NCBI GenBank assembly: GCA_949316495.1
Contig: OX439005.1
Span: 4,187,001 to 4,251,000 of the forward strand
Origin: Amphiduros pacificus
Taxonomy: Eukaryota > Annelida > Polychaeta > Phyllodocida > Hesionidae
Reading direction: 5' to 3'
Length of the DNA stretch: 64,000 nt
Position 1 is the first letter of the stretch. Every line of letters starts with the position of its first letter. The notes under the pieces are model-generated. The model worked only from the letters and a program-made list of their open reading frames with translations. It was not told the origin of the DNA and made no database searches. Shown here in pieces: positions 26,401 to 41,400 of the stretch. Made by a program: the position numbers and the translations under genes.

Positions 26401-29400
26401 CACATTTTGTTACATTTTGTCACATTACAAATTGGAGTTGGAGCGTCTTATCTATATAAACTCCAAGAAAGAAAGATAATTCATGAAGTCAGTAGGTGCA
26501 GATTATGATACCGTTCATGGAAATTGATATAATAGCAATTCAACAAAATATGACATTTGTTGACAGAAACGTTACTTGACTTGTAACAACTCCCTGGAAT
26601 GTTTTCCTCCAAGTGATGGATATACGAAAACACACAGTCTAGCTTCATCCATCCATCTTTGTAATTATACTCCGTGCTCACGTCGTCAGAAAAGCTTATG
26701 TTGTAAAGGGGGTCTGTCTGTCTGTCTGTTTCTGTCAATATGTCTGTTTCTGTCTGTCTGTTTGTGTCTGTCTGTTTCTGTGGCAACATTAATAAGTCTT
26801 TCTGTTTCTGTATGTCTGTTTCTGTTTGTCTGTCTATGTCTGTCTGTCTGTTTCTATCTGTCTTTTTCTATCTGTCTTTTTCTATCTGTCTGTCTTTCTG
26901 TTTCTGTCTGTCTTTCTGTTTCTGTCTGTCTTTCTGTTTCTGTCTGTCTTTCTGTTTCTGTCTGTCTTTCTGTTTCTGTCTGTCTTTCTGTTTCTGTCTG
27001 TCTTTCTGTTTCTGTCTGTCTTTCTGTTTCTGTCTTTCTGTTTCTGTCTTTCTGTTTCTGTCTTTCTGTTTCTGTCTTTCTGTTTCTGTCTTTCTGTTTC
27101 TGTCTTTCTGTTTCTGTCTTTCTGTTTCTGTCTTTCTGTTTCTGTCTTTCTGTTTCTGTCTTTCTGTTTCTGTCTTTCTGTTTCTGTCTTTCTGTTTCTG
27201 TCTTTCTGTTTCTGTCTTTCTGTTTCTGTCTTTCTGTTTCTGTCTTTCTGTTTCTGTCTTTCTGTTTCTGTCTTTCTGTTTCTGTCTTTCTGTTTCTGTC
27301 TTTCTTTTATTATCTGTCTCTGTTTCTGTCTGTCTTTCTGTTTCTGTCTTTCTGTTTCTGTCTTTCTTTTATTATCTGTCTCTGTTTCTGTCTGTCTTTC
27401 TGTTTCTGTCTGTCTTTCTGTTTCTGTCTGTCTTTCTGTTTCTGTCTGTCTTTCTGTTTCTGTCTGTCTTTCTGTTTCTGTCTGTCTGTTTCTGTCTGTC
27501 TTTTTCTATCTGTTTTTTTTCTATCTGTCTGTCTGTCAAACTCTTCTCAGAAACTACAAAGTGTTTTTTTTTGTTATTTCACAGGTAAGATGTCCTATTG
27601 TCAGGCGATAAATTGTTTCTATTTTCCATGTCGCTCATCACTTATTTCCGTTTGTCCTGAAATGTGTTTTCATAGTTTGAACATTACAAAATAATATATA
27701 CCGGACATGGTTCAGACAATAGAAACAATTAAATCTTAACCAAAATTATCAATTTACGATTATGCGATGGAGGATGGCGGGATTGCACCAAGATGAAAGA
27801 TAGTGGCCATGTTCTGCAATAAACTCCATATTTTTCACTCTCTGCTTTCTCTATTTCTTACTCCGTAATCAATCTGTTCTTCGTCACATAAAAGCACCAG
27901 GGAATGATAAATTATGGGATATTTTTAATGGGAATCTTACTTATAGTCTTCATTCTCCTGTCATAAATATTACAATAAAAGTCAGCGCAATTCTTACGCT
28001 TCCTGTCTGTGTTTAAATATTCTCACGATTGTACCACTATAATTAAGTCACTCTCAGACTTGTGTTTCCAACATTTTTTAACATCATACAAAGGGAAACA
28101 ACACCCAGAATGAGACAATCAGATTAACATAAATATGATAACCTTGAAGTAGTAATTATTTTTGTACATTAACTGGAACAATATGTAGAATGACAATTTC
28201 ATAAATAGAATATATGAAAATCTGTGTTTGTCTCGTTTGCGCACCCCCTTAGTCCGTACCACGCGTTACATTGTTAAGCGGGACCTGGGGCATTTTAAAC
28301 CACCGCTCAATTGCTGTAAAATTACACGTTATTTTCTTTAACAATAACAAGTATAATGATCATGACGAGTATAAGAGGACAAATTCAAATAAAACTGTCA
28401 CTCCTCCTCATGGAGACAAGGCTGACTAAAACGAGACTCATTTTACCCTAGTAGAAAAAGAGAGTGTGGGCTAATTAGCAAAGAATACGTTCGTCTTACC
28501 AGCAGGGATCTTGTTTGGGGGAAAACCTGAAAAAATGGCTCATTAAAATAAAAAATGGCTCTTAAAGTCAAAACTGGCTCATTAAAATAAAAAAATGGCT
28601 CATCATAATCAAAATGCCATTTATAAGGATGTTTAATATTAAATTGTTTCATCACTTATAGTTTATAAGGAGACTAATGTCGGTATCTGTCACAAAAAAA
28701 TTCCTATTCTTGTAATTATAGAATGCTGATAAACTAAATAAATGGGCCTTTTCTTCTAAATGTGGCACACATTCGAATATTTTATTACAACATGGAATGA
28801 TCAAGAGTGTTTTATTTATAACAGGTAGCGAATGGACACGAAGGCGAAGCTCACGAGAAAAACGTGATGTTGACGAGACCAAAACGAGATTCTCACTCAA
28901 AACAGGTAAACGATAACAACATCATTACGTGTTAGGCCTTCAAGATAATTTTATGGAATATTTGACCAACTTTCGGCCATTTTGGTTTCAATGCTTTCGG
29001 CCGCTTGGCTCTCCAGCTTTCAGAAATGATTTTCCCGATAACACAGAAAGTGTGAATGCTTTCGCCGCTATGCCCTATTCAACTTTTTAATCCCCACTTC
29101 TGTTCTTTTCTCCAGTGTTTCACCTCTTAAGTCAGGTAAATTTGCTTATGGAAAGAAAAAAACACGTCATGGTGGTCAACAAGTGTAAACAGCGATTATC
29201 TATTGTTAGAAATGCCCATAATGTATGCTTAATGCGAGATGCCTTAAAATCATACATTGGAAGTATAATATTTGATTGTTTCAATCCCAAATGAACCTTT
29301 TTGGTGCACCTTTTTCATGGAGAGTGACGCTCAGTCAAGTAGACCTAATGAAAAACCAAGATGGTATCCCACAATTACACGATAAATATATATAGATATA

Positions 29401-32400
29401 GCAAGTTTATACTTTAAGCCATCTTTTTAAGGTTTAGATTTTAAGGCATCTAGCAGTTAGCAATACAAATTTATGAGTCAACAATACACATTTATGAGTC
29501 AGCAATACAAATGTATAGGTCAGCAATACAAATTTGTGAGTCAACAATACAAATTTATGAGTCAGCAATACAAATTTATAGGTCAGCAATATAAATTTGT
29601 GAGTCAACAATACAAATTTATGAGTCAGCAATACAAATTTATAGGTCAGCAATACAAATTTGTGAGTCAGCATAATTTAGTGAGTCTCGTCGTCGTGAAT
29701 CGAGTGCATCCTGTGAGTGGGTTCGCTGGTGTGACTTGTCGTGAATCGAGTGCATCTTGTGAGTGGGTTCGCTGGGGTGACTTGGACAGACATAACACAG
29801 AACTTTGTCTGCGGCGCGGCCATGTTGTCTGTGACAATGGGGAAAGACGGTATAGAAGACAATAGGTCGTCACCATAGTAACAAATAACTGCATAATGTG
29901 TACACGAATGTAACAACTACATACATTGACTACGCAGGTGTTCTCGCCCCAAGCTTATTTCAAACAAACACAAAATGCCTATAATCAGATGTTCCAGCCC
30001 ACTCAATTTATATCCCAAAATAAGGTGCGTCTTGATTGTGTTTTGATGATACCCTGAGAACAAATCTGCGACGTTGCTTTCAACAAAACATTTTGGAGCT
30101 TTATTTTACAATGGACAATCATTCAAGCTTGAACTGGGATTTCCCTCCCTCTCTGATTTTACATATTTTGAAGGAGAAACGAGAATTAAATTCGAAGGTT
30201 TGGTACGGTAATTTAGTTAATTGAGAACATACCGATTTTTCAAAAGTGTTTGTGAAATAATACCGAATGAAAATAAGATTACACGGGTACCTTGTATCAG
30301 ATGTCATATTTTACAGGTTACATACGGGGTACCAGATTACAGATGTCAGGTTACATGCGGGGTACCTGGTATCATATGTCATATCTGACAGGCTACATGT
30401 GGGGTACCTGGTACCAGATGTCATATCTGACAGGCTACATGTGGGGTACCTGGTATCAGATGTCATATCTGACAGGTTACATGTGGGGTACCTGGTATCA
30501 TATGTCATATCTGACAGGCTACATGTGGGGTACCTGGTACCAGATGTCATATCTGACAGGCTACATGTGGGGTACCTGGTATCAGATGTCATATCTGACA
30601 GGTTACACGTGGGGTACCTGGTATCAGATGTCATATCTGACAGGTTACATGTGGGGTACCTGGTATCAGATGTCATATCTGACAGGTTACATGTGGGGTA
30701 CCTGGTATCAGATGTCATATCTGACAGGCTACATGTGGGGTACCTGGTATCAGATGTCATATCTGACAGGTTACACGTGGGGTACCTGGTATCAGATGTC
30801 ATATCTGACAGGTTACATGCGGGGTACCTGGTACCAGATGTCATATCTGACAGGTTACACGTGGGGTACCTGGTATCAGATGTCATATCTGACAGGTTAC
30901 ACGTGGGGTACCTGGTACCAGATGTCATATCTGACAGGTTACACGTGGGGTACCTGGTATCAGATGTCATATCTGACAGGTTACATGTGGGGTACCTGGT
31001 ATCAGATGTCATATCTGACAGGTTACACGTGGGGTACCTGGTATCATATGTCATATCTGACAGGTTACACGTGGGGTACCTGGTATCAGATGTCATATCT
31101 GACAGGTTGCATACATGGTACTTGTCATTGGGTGTCAGACCTGACAGTAGGTGGCGCTACAGACTGATGGAAGCGCCGGAGATACACGTGACAACGTGGT
31201 AGGGTGACAAAAGGGTAAACAGACATTTTCCTGTCTGTTTTGTGTGCCTGTTTTGCATCAAATCCTCACTTTTAACGATAACCAGTTCTCTGCTATCCCT
31301 GTATTTTATTAAACTGTTCTATGATAGCTCAAGGTGAAAATACAACACTATACAAGGTTTGAAGTCAGAAGATAACGAATTGTGCAATCATTTTTATAGA
31401 TTTTTCACCACATTGTATAACTTAATTTTTGTTAAAGACGAGGACTACACATATAACTTAACAATGACACTCATAAACGATATGGCAAGACCTTGACGTA
31501 CATAATCATTTACATATTATTTTTTGTCTCCTGAGTTTGAGATCCATGCGTGTCACCTCCCGGGGGAATCCACGTAAGTAAGCGCATGAGAGCCGGAGGG
31601 AGGGGCGAGTCCGCGGGGAGTCGACACAAGCGACTGCCTCGCCGGCCCCGGGGACAAGCCGTGTTTGTACAGGTGTTCGGCGGCACTTAGTACGACACCA
31701 CAGCACAGACATGTATCATAAGCACACTGCCTTTGTGGCCACAGAGAGGCCAATACCTCCTACAACGTGATCTCTATTCTCTCTCAAACTTGTATAACTT
31801 CACCTCCTCACTCACACATACATCATCGTCCATAGAAAAATCTCTTTTGACAATCATGGCCCTACAAACTATAGGTATGCATACCTAGCAATGTGGCAGA
31901 TAGCTGTCACTTCTTTATTAACTGTGTAGAACTGGGGCACCTATTTTTTATTTTGCCATGATTCCCCGGCATAAAGATCCGGTAATCTATTACCCGGTTA
32001 ATACAATTATAAGTTGATTTATTTTAAAGCTTTTTTTATTGTCAAGAATGTCACAGAAAACACAAAGCCTTACATGATAATGAACAATATAAAATTTACA
32101 TGTGTCGTGTAAATTTGGCAATATATAGAATACAGCAGATTCAATCATTTTCTGCATTTCAAAAGGTAGTTAATTCCCTATATTCGTCTCCCTTAATTGC
32201 TTTGATTTGCGACCAGGATTGGCCGCAGCTTATAACTGTTAAAACAAGCAATACACAAACTATATGTTATTTTGGAAGCTTTGTTCTCTGTCAAAAAATT
32301 CCGCTAGGACATTGTTTAGGCAGACTTTTGATAATTTTATAGTCAATACCAAGAGGTACTTCAACAGCATTAGCTGGTACGGCCTATTCTGCCAAACATT

Positions 32401-35400
32401 CATACCTGAAAACTTCAGGACACGAGTTTTTGTATGCAACGCTTAGACCAATAATAAATATATGTAATAATATAGACTAATAACAAATTACATATATAGT
32501 GATCAGAGATGACGAGGGCTTGTGCGTATACGTCAGAGATTTCTGTGTTTATGTCATTCTGTGATGTATTCGATTTGTACTCTCGGGTAGCGAGTTTAGG
32601 ATGGTGGCACTCCAAACCGTGTACATTTCCTTTTAGCAGTTCGCAAATCTGCTCGGAAACAAAGATCGCCGACGTCACATTAGATTTCACAATCAAACGT
32701 ATCTGCAGCAGACGACATTTGGCAAGATTTACGGCCAAGCCATTTGATATCTGTGGGATGGACAAATATAAATATCATTTTCAAAAAGGAAATTGCATAC
32801 AAATTCTGTTTTTTTAAAACTTTCTTGTCATGTTTCTAACTGCCCAGAGAATGTCTGAATATGTTTCTTATAAAGTTGTTCTCATCTTTTCATGAAAGTT
32901 TGTTTTCACGAAGCAGGCATCCCACAAACGCATCACTCTTGTTTAAATAGAGTAAGTTCTAGTTACAACCACAACATCGCAGACGTCAAGGTTAACTATA
33001 TGTAACAATATTTATCTAGATTTATTGCTTATCAACATCTAAGTGCCCAATATGTGAAAGTCAACATTTCAATCAAAATACATTTTGGCATATTAACTTT
33101 ATTTGACAAATTCGAACCATATTTATTGATTATCAACTACTAACTACCCGGTATCAGAGACTAAACATTTCAATTAAAACTTAAGATTTTAAGATCGATT
33201 ATGACACATTGAATTATGCTCCCTTTAAAATTCAAGTGTCAGAGTGGTACTGCATTGATATCCTAAAGAAACAGAAACTGTTCTATTTAATCTACAAACA
33301 GAGACCTGCTTCCTCCAATTTCTCCGGCCTGCTTCTTATTTCAGCGAGGCATGCCTTGGTAAATCGGAAACACTTTCTGCCCATCTTTTCCTTATTTCAT
33401 GAGTGAGTGCATCCCTCAGCGCGTGTAATCGCCCCTCCCTGCGTACCACACGGCCGGGAGGACGCATCATTCCGCCGCAGAGATGAAACTGTGTGCTGAA
33501 GCAACAGCGGGGGATGCCACTGTACACTCGCCTCTCTTGTCTTAAATACTTAACCTCCACCATCATCAAGACGTACTGCCAACTGATTTAAGCCTACCGC
33601 TAAACTGTGCACACATGTGGGAGCGAGGCCAGTCACCGACAACTACATTAATAAAAAGTTAGACAAATGTTTTCATTTGGCTTGTGAGTACAGAGGTAGA
33701 GTTTCATTGGTATCAGTCAGTTTTCAGAGGGCATTGCAGAGGGCTTTATTCAGTAGCATTTGGCCATGATTCAGAGTGAGAGAGTACATGGCAGAGGGCT
33801 TTATTCAGTAGCATTGTTGCCAGGATTCAGAGTGAGAGAGTACATTGCAGAGGGCTTAATTCAGTAGCATTGTGGCCAGGATTCAGAGTGAGAGAGTATA
33901 TTGCAGAGGGCTTTATTCAGTAGCATTGTGGTCAGGATTCAGAGTGAGAGAGTACATTGCAAAGGGCTTTATTCAGTAGCATTGTTGCTTAGATTCAGAG
34001 TGAGAGAGTACATTGCAGAGGGCTTTATTCAATAGCATTGTTGCTTATATTCAGAGTGGGAGAGTACATTGCAGAGGGCTTTATTCAGTAGCATTGTGGC
34101 CAGGATTCAGAGTGAGAGAGTACATTGCAGAGGGCTTTATTCAGTAGCATTGTTGTCAGGATTCAGAGTGGGAGAGTACATGGCAGAGGGCTTTATTCAG
34201 TAGCATTGTTGCTTAGATTCAGAATGAGAGAGTACATTGCAGAGGGCTTTATTCAGTAGCATTGTGGCCAGGATTCAGAGTGAGAGAGTACATTGCAAAG
34301 GGCTTTATTCAGTAGCATTGTTGCTTAGATTCAGAGTGAGAGAGTACATTGCAGAGGGCTTTATTCAGTAGCATTGTTGCTTAGATTCAGAGTGAGAGAG
34401 TACATGGCAGAGGGCTTTATTCAGTAGCATTTTTGCTTAGATTCAAAGTGAAAGAGTACATTGCAGAGGGCTTTATTCAGTAGCATTGTGGCCAGGATTC
34501 AGAGTGAGAGAGTACATTGCAAAGGGCTTTATTCAGTAGCATTGTTGCTTAGATTCAGAGTGAGAGAGTACATTGCAAAGGGCTTTATTCAGTAGCATTG
34601 TTGCTTAGATTCAGAGTGAGAGAGTACATTGCAGAGGGCTTTATTCAGTAGCATTGTTGCTTAGATTCAGAGTGAGAGAGTACATGGCAGAGGGCTTTAT
34701 TCAGTAGCATTGTTGCTAAGATTCAGAGTGAGAGAGTACATGGCAGAGGGCTTTATTCAGTAGCATTGTTGCTTAGATTCAGAGTGAGAGAGTACATGGC
34801 AGAGGGCTTTATTCAGTAGCATTGTTGCTTAGATTCAGAGTGAGAGAGTACATGGCAGAGGGCTTTATTCAGTAGCATTGTTGCTTAGATTCAGAGTGAG
34901 AGAGTACACTGCAGAGGGCTTTATTCAGTAGCATTGTTGCTTAGATTCAGAGTGAGAGAGTACATTGCAGAGGGCTTTATTCAGTAGCATTGTTGCTTAG
35001 ATTCAGGGTGAGAGAGTACACGGCAGAGGGCTTTATTCAGTAGCATTGTTGCTTAGATTCAGGGTGAGAGAGTACATGGCAGAGGGCTTTATTCAGTAGC
35101 ATTGTTGCTTAGATTCAGAGTGAGAGAGTACATTGCAGAGGGCTTTATTCAGTAGCATTGTTGCTTAGATTCAAAGTGAGAGAGTACATTGCAGAGGGCT
35201 TTATTCAGTAGCATTGTTGCTTAGATTCAGAGTGAGAGAGTACATTGTAGAGGGCTTTATTCAGTAGCATTGTTGCTTAGATTCAGAGTGAGAGAGTACA
35301 TTGCAGAGGGCTTTATTCAGTAGCATTGTTGCCAGGATTCAGAGTGAGAGAGTACATTGCAGAGGGCTTTATTCAGTAGCATTGTGGCCAGGATTCAGAG

Positions 35401-38400
35401 TGAGAGAGTACATGGCAGAGGGCTTTATTCAGTAGCATTGTTGCTTAGATTCAGAGTGAGAGAGTACATGGCAGAGGGCTTTATTCAGTAGCATTGTTGC
35501 TTAGATTCAGAGTGAGAGAGTACATGGCAGAGGGCTTTATTCAGTAGCATTGTTGCTTAGATTCAGAGTGAGAGAGTACATTGCAGAGGGTTTTATTCAG
35601 TAGCATTGTTGCGTAGATTCAGAGTGAGAGAGTACATTGCAGAGGGCTTTATTCAGTAGCATTGTTGCTTAGATTCAGAGTGAGAGAGTACATTGTAGAG
35701 GGCTTTATTCAGTAGCATAGTTGCTTAGATTCAGAGTGAGAGAGTACATGGCAGAGGGCTTTATTCAGTAGCATTGTTGCTTAGATTCAGAGTGAGAGAG
35801 TACATTGCAGAGGGTTTTATTCAGTAGCATTGTTGCTTAGATTCAGAGTGAGAGAGTACATTGCAGAGGGCTTTATTCAGTAGGATTGTTGCTTAGATTC
35901 AGAGTGAGAGAGTACATTGCAGAGGGCTTTATTTAGTAGCATTGTTGCTTAGATTCAGAGTGAGAGAGTACATTGCAGAGGGCTTTATTTAGTAGCATTG
36001 TGGCCAGGATTCAGAGTGAGAGAGTACATTGCAGAGGGCTTTATTTAGTAGCATTGTGGCCAGGATTCAGAGTGAGAGAGTACATTGCAGAGGGCTTTAT
36101 TCAGTAGCATTGTGGCTTAGATTCAGGGTGAGAGAGTACATTGCAGAGGGCTTTATTCAGTAGGATTGTTGCTTAGATTCAGAGTGAGAGAGTACATTGC
36201 AGAGGGCTTTATTCAGTAGGAGGAGCGTGGTGGCCCTTGAACTCAGCAAATCAGTTATGACTTTAGAAAGATCTGAGGTCTTTTGTCTTTAAAATAAAAT
36301 ATAAAAAAAAACAAAAACAAAAACACTTTCAAAACTGTAATTTGTGGACCATACTCTTTCATAAAATATAAATTGTGAATAAAGTAATAAAGTAACAAAG
36401 GAACCCCTTTGTTCACATGTGTATTGCTGAATTTCTGTAGAAATATTGGGATGGGAAAGCAGGCAGTATTCACGGCAGAACAATGTGTTACATCATCGTG
36501 CACCGATCAACCCCGAGAGGGAAGCCAGTGCGGTATGACGCAAGTGAAATGTTGCAGCCATCAGATTTGGCGACTGGGTCCAACTTCGCTTTATCTGAGA
36601 CAATGGCTGGACAAGTTCGGTTATCATCGGCTGTCTCCGTCTATACCCAAAGGTGATGCAGATAGTCTGGTCAGACAGCGGTTGTGTCGTAGAATATTGC
36701 AAGATGGCTCTGATAGGAGACCAGTCAATAACTGTCCGCGGGTGCAAATAATGGTCATATCGCTTTTATGGTATCCAGCAAAGTGCACAAAACCGTGTGG
36801 AGTGAAATACCCAAAGCTCGATAGAACAGGAGTTGCAGAGTAGGATGTCTGAATAGGCTGCACAGGGCTTGTTGTGATATTTATCACTTTTGGAGAATGT
36901 CTAACCTGATTAAAACAAAAGCCTAAAATCGCGATTTCTGAGTGTCGCCATTTATATTATTTTGAACCTTCACTCACTGGGAGAAAACAATCTTTTTCTT
37001 CAGATTGTTGAAAAAAAAACTATTTTGTTTATTACAAGTGCCATATCCTCTTGGCAGTAATTTGGTTGTGAAGGTTTATTTCCTTAAACAAGATAAAACA
37101 AATCTATGAAGACTGATCTAAGAATGTGTTTATTTATTAATTTATAAAGAACTTCGCTTACTAAGGTCAAGAGCTGGCAAGGACTGGGTTGATATAGAAC
37201 TACTCTCAACAGTATCCCTCGATCTTTGTGTTTCCTCACTCAAATATAACGTTTAAAATACTGCTTAAGTGAAATAGAAAAGTTTTCAATATCCCTTTGA
37301 GAGAATAGCAAATTGCGCCCGGGGACCGGTGGGCTCCAGGGGTATGGGTTTCTAGGAGCCGGGGAGCCGGGCCGGGGAGCCGGGGAGCCGGGCACGTTAG
37401 GTTCGCGACGATCTTCCCGGGGCTCTACAGACACCTGGCTGCCTCGCTATCTGGCCACCAACCTATCGACACAGACCGACCTGTCATATTTCCTTGTAAT
37501 CAAATCTCTGTGTGTTTTCCGCTGCCACTCTGATCCTAATGATCCTGTAAAGTTGTTAAGAGGCCAAGTGGTAGGGTTTAACTGCAGCCCTTTGGGTCTG
37601 TTCTGATAGTCCTCGTGGCTGCCGGGGCAGACTCCCCGATAGGGGGCAGCAACAACTCGCCGCCTCTATCTCTACTCAAGTCAACTCTTACCAACTTGAG
37701 AACTAATACAACTATATTCATTCTCTGATGGCTTTTTGTTTATATGTATGAACGACCTTCTCAGCACTATTTAGGCTTCATCTAGACATATAGAAGCCGG
37801 TCACCGGGACTCAATGCCCGACTCTTTCCGATGAGTGATTGAGCATCTTTCTTTTGCAATACCACTAAGACATGAGAGCAGAAACCGCTGCTTTTGATAA
37901 CCAGTCAAGAAGCACTTGGTGGAGTGAGAACTCATCTCAGCACCCGGAAGGTCCTCTAAAAGTATAACGTGGAGGTCATATCCAAACAAAAGGGCCTAGA
38001 ACATAAATAATCATCAGGATGCATGCTTTTTAGAATAATTTGGTTTTAAGATAAGTTAATATTTGACATCAGTGAGGAACACGCATTTTTGGCAGCAAAG
38101 CTGTTAACAAATATTGTAATATTTATCAAATGGTGTAAAACAAGGCGTAGGGTATAATGAGCTAGTATGAGCATGTATCGTAGATAGTGCAATCTCAGCT
38201 GATATTGTATATCTCAAGACAAATAAAAAGACATTTTAATATCTATAAAGCAAAATAGGACTCCAATATGACTTGACTCAATGTGAGTGGTACAAACATA
38301 CACGCAGACTTGTCATGATAAACCTTCTCTAACCTCTCAATCCACACTCAATTAATTTACTCTTATGTCTTTCCTGTGGAGATTTCCTCAGCACAACATA

Positions 38401-41400
38401 ACATATATACAACATATATGATAGGTTAGATAGGTTTGACAGAAGCCATGCAGCCCACATCACAAGGGATTCCCACGTGGTTCTTATTTAAGCAACTCAT
38501 CGCCTGAGAATTAAGATGTTCGCTCATGTCGGTATTTGTGGGCACTTGTATCCGCTAAATGTGACTAAACTTCAATTCCCGAGAGGATAGAAATTTACTC
38601 CATCTCCTAAATGTTCTACCAATTTTTGTAGGGTTTTAAACCAACTTTGTTTTGTTGATCCTATTTAATTTGATTTGATACGTTTGTATTATCAGCCCTA
38701 TAAGTACTGTTTAGGCGATATCAGATAGAAGCCTTTCAATGGGACACACTGCCCTACTCTTTCTGAAGAGTGAATTATGATGTATCTTTTTCATTTTTCT
38801 GTTTAAGCTATATCAGGCCATATAGAAGCCTTTCACCGGGACACACTGCCGTGCTCCTTTTAAAAAGTGAATGGTAATCTTTCTTTTGCATTGTCACATA
38901 GACATGACAGCATAAATCAAGGTCTTTGATAGCCAGTCATGGGACACTCGCGGGAATGGAAAACAACTCAGCAGCAGATATCCATCTTTCTTGACCATGT
39001 AGCATGAGAGAAATACTTGTCTTAACCGGGATTTGAACCCCGGATCTGTAGCATGCGATGCAGACGTCTTACCGACTGATCCACGTCCCATCCCTTGGTC
39101 CTATTTAAGCTTATATAACCAATGATACATGTTCATTATATGTTAATTATCCAAAATGATCAGCGGGTGGAAAAGAATACTGTCACAGTGACCAATATAC
39201 TTTAATTGTACCAGATATAAGGTCCTTGCTGGGTAATAGACTAGCTGAGTTTTCCTTGCTGGGTGATTCTAATTGGGCCGGCCATTTTCTTCTTGTTCGG
39301 TGATACTTATTTGACAAGCTATGTTCTTGCTTGGTGATACTTATAAGCCAATTGCGGGTTACCATCTTGTCGCATTGAAAAGAACACCAACCGGAAGTGC
39401 ACAAAATAGCGGAAGTGCACAAAAAGCTCTCTAAAATCTAATCATTAAAACAAGATGGTCTATGAGTCCAAGCAATGTATTTACATGCTCTCAAAGGGTA
39501 AAAATATACACTAGGGTTTAATGCCACATGCGATTTGATGTGAAGATTTGTACCTGCAATATAACCTACTAATAATACTATTCAGGCAAACCTCGCCCAC
39601 TGTATTGACACTCAGATGTACCAAACCACACTAACATTTCTAATTATACTACTTTGTAGATGCAATTCTTATATCGGAATCCCCGGGATGTGGACTGCCA
39701 TGTCAACTGTACAAATTCCAAGCATCGGCCGGTGTGCGGTACGGACGGACGCACCTATCAACACAAGTGCGAGGTGAAGAGACTGCGCAGGTGCGAGGGA
39801 AAGAGAGTCAAAGTGCACTCCAGAGGGCGCTGCTCCAAAGGTGAGTCATATTTGCACTCCAGAGGGCGCTGCTCCAAAGGTGAGTCATATTTGCACTCCA
39901 GAGGGTGCTGCTCCAAAGGTGAGTCATATTTGCACTCCAGAGGGCGCTGCTCCAAAGGTGAGTCATATTTGTACTCCAGAGGGCGCTGCTCTAAAGGTGA
40001 GTCATAATTGTACTCCAAAGGGCACTGCACTAAAGTTGAGTCATAATTGCACTCCAGAGGGCGCTGCTCTAAAGGTGAGTCATAATTGCACTCCAGAGGG
40101 CGCTGCTCTAAATTTAAAGGTGAGTCATAATTGCACTCCAGAGGGCGCTGCTCCAAAGGTGAGTCATAATTGTACTCCAGAGGGTGCTGCTCTAAAGGTG
40201 AGTCAAAGTGCACTCCAGAGGGTGCTGCTCTAAAGATGAGTCATAATTGCACTCCAGAGGGTCACTCCAGTGTGAGACAAGGATTACCTCCAGGACGGTG
40301 ATGTACTACATGTGGATTAAGGTGCACTCCATTTGAGAAGGGCCATTCCAGGGTGAGTTAAGGGTCACTCCAGATGGCGGTGGAGAAGAAGGCCCGTGCA
40401 ATCTCATAAATGAAAAGGTATATTTTCCTTCCACGTCTTGTTTGAGCTTAGAATCTGTAGGGTACTTCATAATGCTGTTCTGGTCGAAAAAATAATGAAT
40501 ATTTGCCTTTACATTGAACACTTAATTTTGGATAGGCAGTACGATTACGCGATGTAGCAGGCAGAACTAATCTTAGTTTATACCACTCAGGAAATAGAAG
40601 TGGCCCATTTAGTTACACACCCAGAGAGTAGAAATGGCCCATTAAGTTACACACCCAGGGAGTAGAAATGGCCCATTAAGTTAAACACCCAGGGATTAGA
40701 AATGGCCCATAAAGTTAAAACCCAGGGAGTAGAAATGGCCCATAAAGTTACTCGCCCAGGGAGTAGAAATTGCCCATTGAGTTACTCGCCCAGGGAGTAG
40801 AAATGGCCCATTACGTTACACCATTCATGAAGTAGAAGTGGCCCACTGCGGTTACACTACTCAAGGAGGATATCTGACCCATTAAGGTATCTGTACTTCT
40901 GGAATATAATGGGAATTTCTGAAATTACAGATACAGTCAATATAAACAAAAAGAGGATTGTGGAAGAGAGAGTATAATATTTACTACGCATCACCCTTCA
41001 ACGGGGAATACCTCTCATAGGCGCTCATAAAATGCTCAGCATAAAACTTACACTCCAACTCCGGTTTCCAATAAAACCATCATCATAATTGAAACAATCT
41101 GGTGATCCTACAAAGGATCCACGATGTCAAATGATATTACTGTATAAAGGCGAGTTAGTTTGGTAGCAAAGTGATACCTTACACTGTCATCACTGAGGGG
41201 TAGAAGAGACGAGATCAAAGTGATGTTGTCTGCCAGCCAGAAGTGGTATCTGTCAGGGAGGCAATCAGAGTCGGCATCTGCCGTCAGAGGTTACGTAACT
41301 CATGTCTTAGCATCCCACGAGACAAAAGTGGAGCGGCCAACATATCAAATCAAATCAAATCAAATTTAAAAAAATCAGCTCGTCCCTGTAAGTAATGCAG

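Noticed and set aside
26712-27537. A triplex-forming (H-DNA) tract
   Set aside because: The pyrimidine strand is interrupted by G every few bases, so it is not a pure pyrimidine run.
26576-27694. Plus frames up to 372 codons resembling a Phe/Cys/Leu-rich membrane protein
   Set aside because: The sequence is a TCTGTTTCTG satellite; hydrophobicity is a by-product of T-rich codons.
30267-31202. 311- and 291-codon frames on + and 261 on -
   Set aside because: All follow from a 42-bp repeat open on both strands.
36409-36843. 144-codon plus frame in intron 1
   Set aside because: Several cysteines but no recognisable spacing or domain and no splice support; left unassigned.
39020-39093. A tRNA gene on the minus strand
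   Set aside because: It has good internal promoter boxes but continues into a repeated body found elsewhere in the window, so it is a SINE head.
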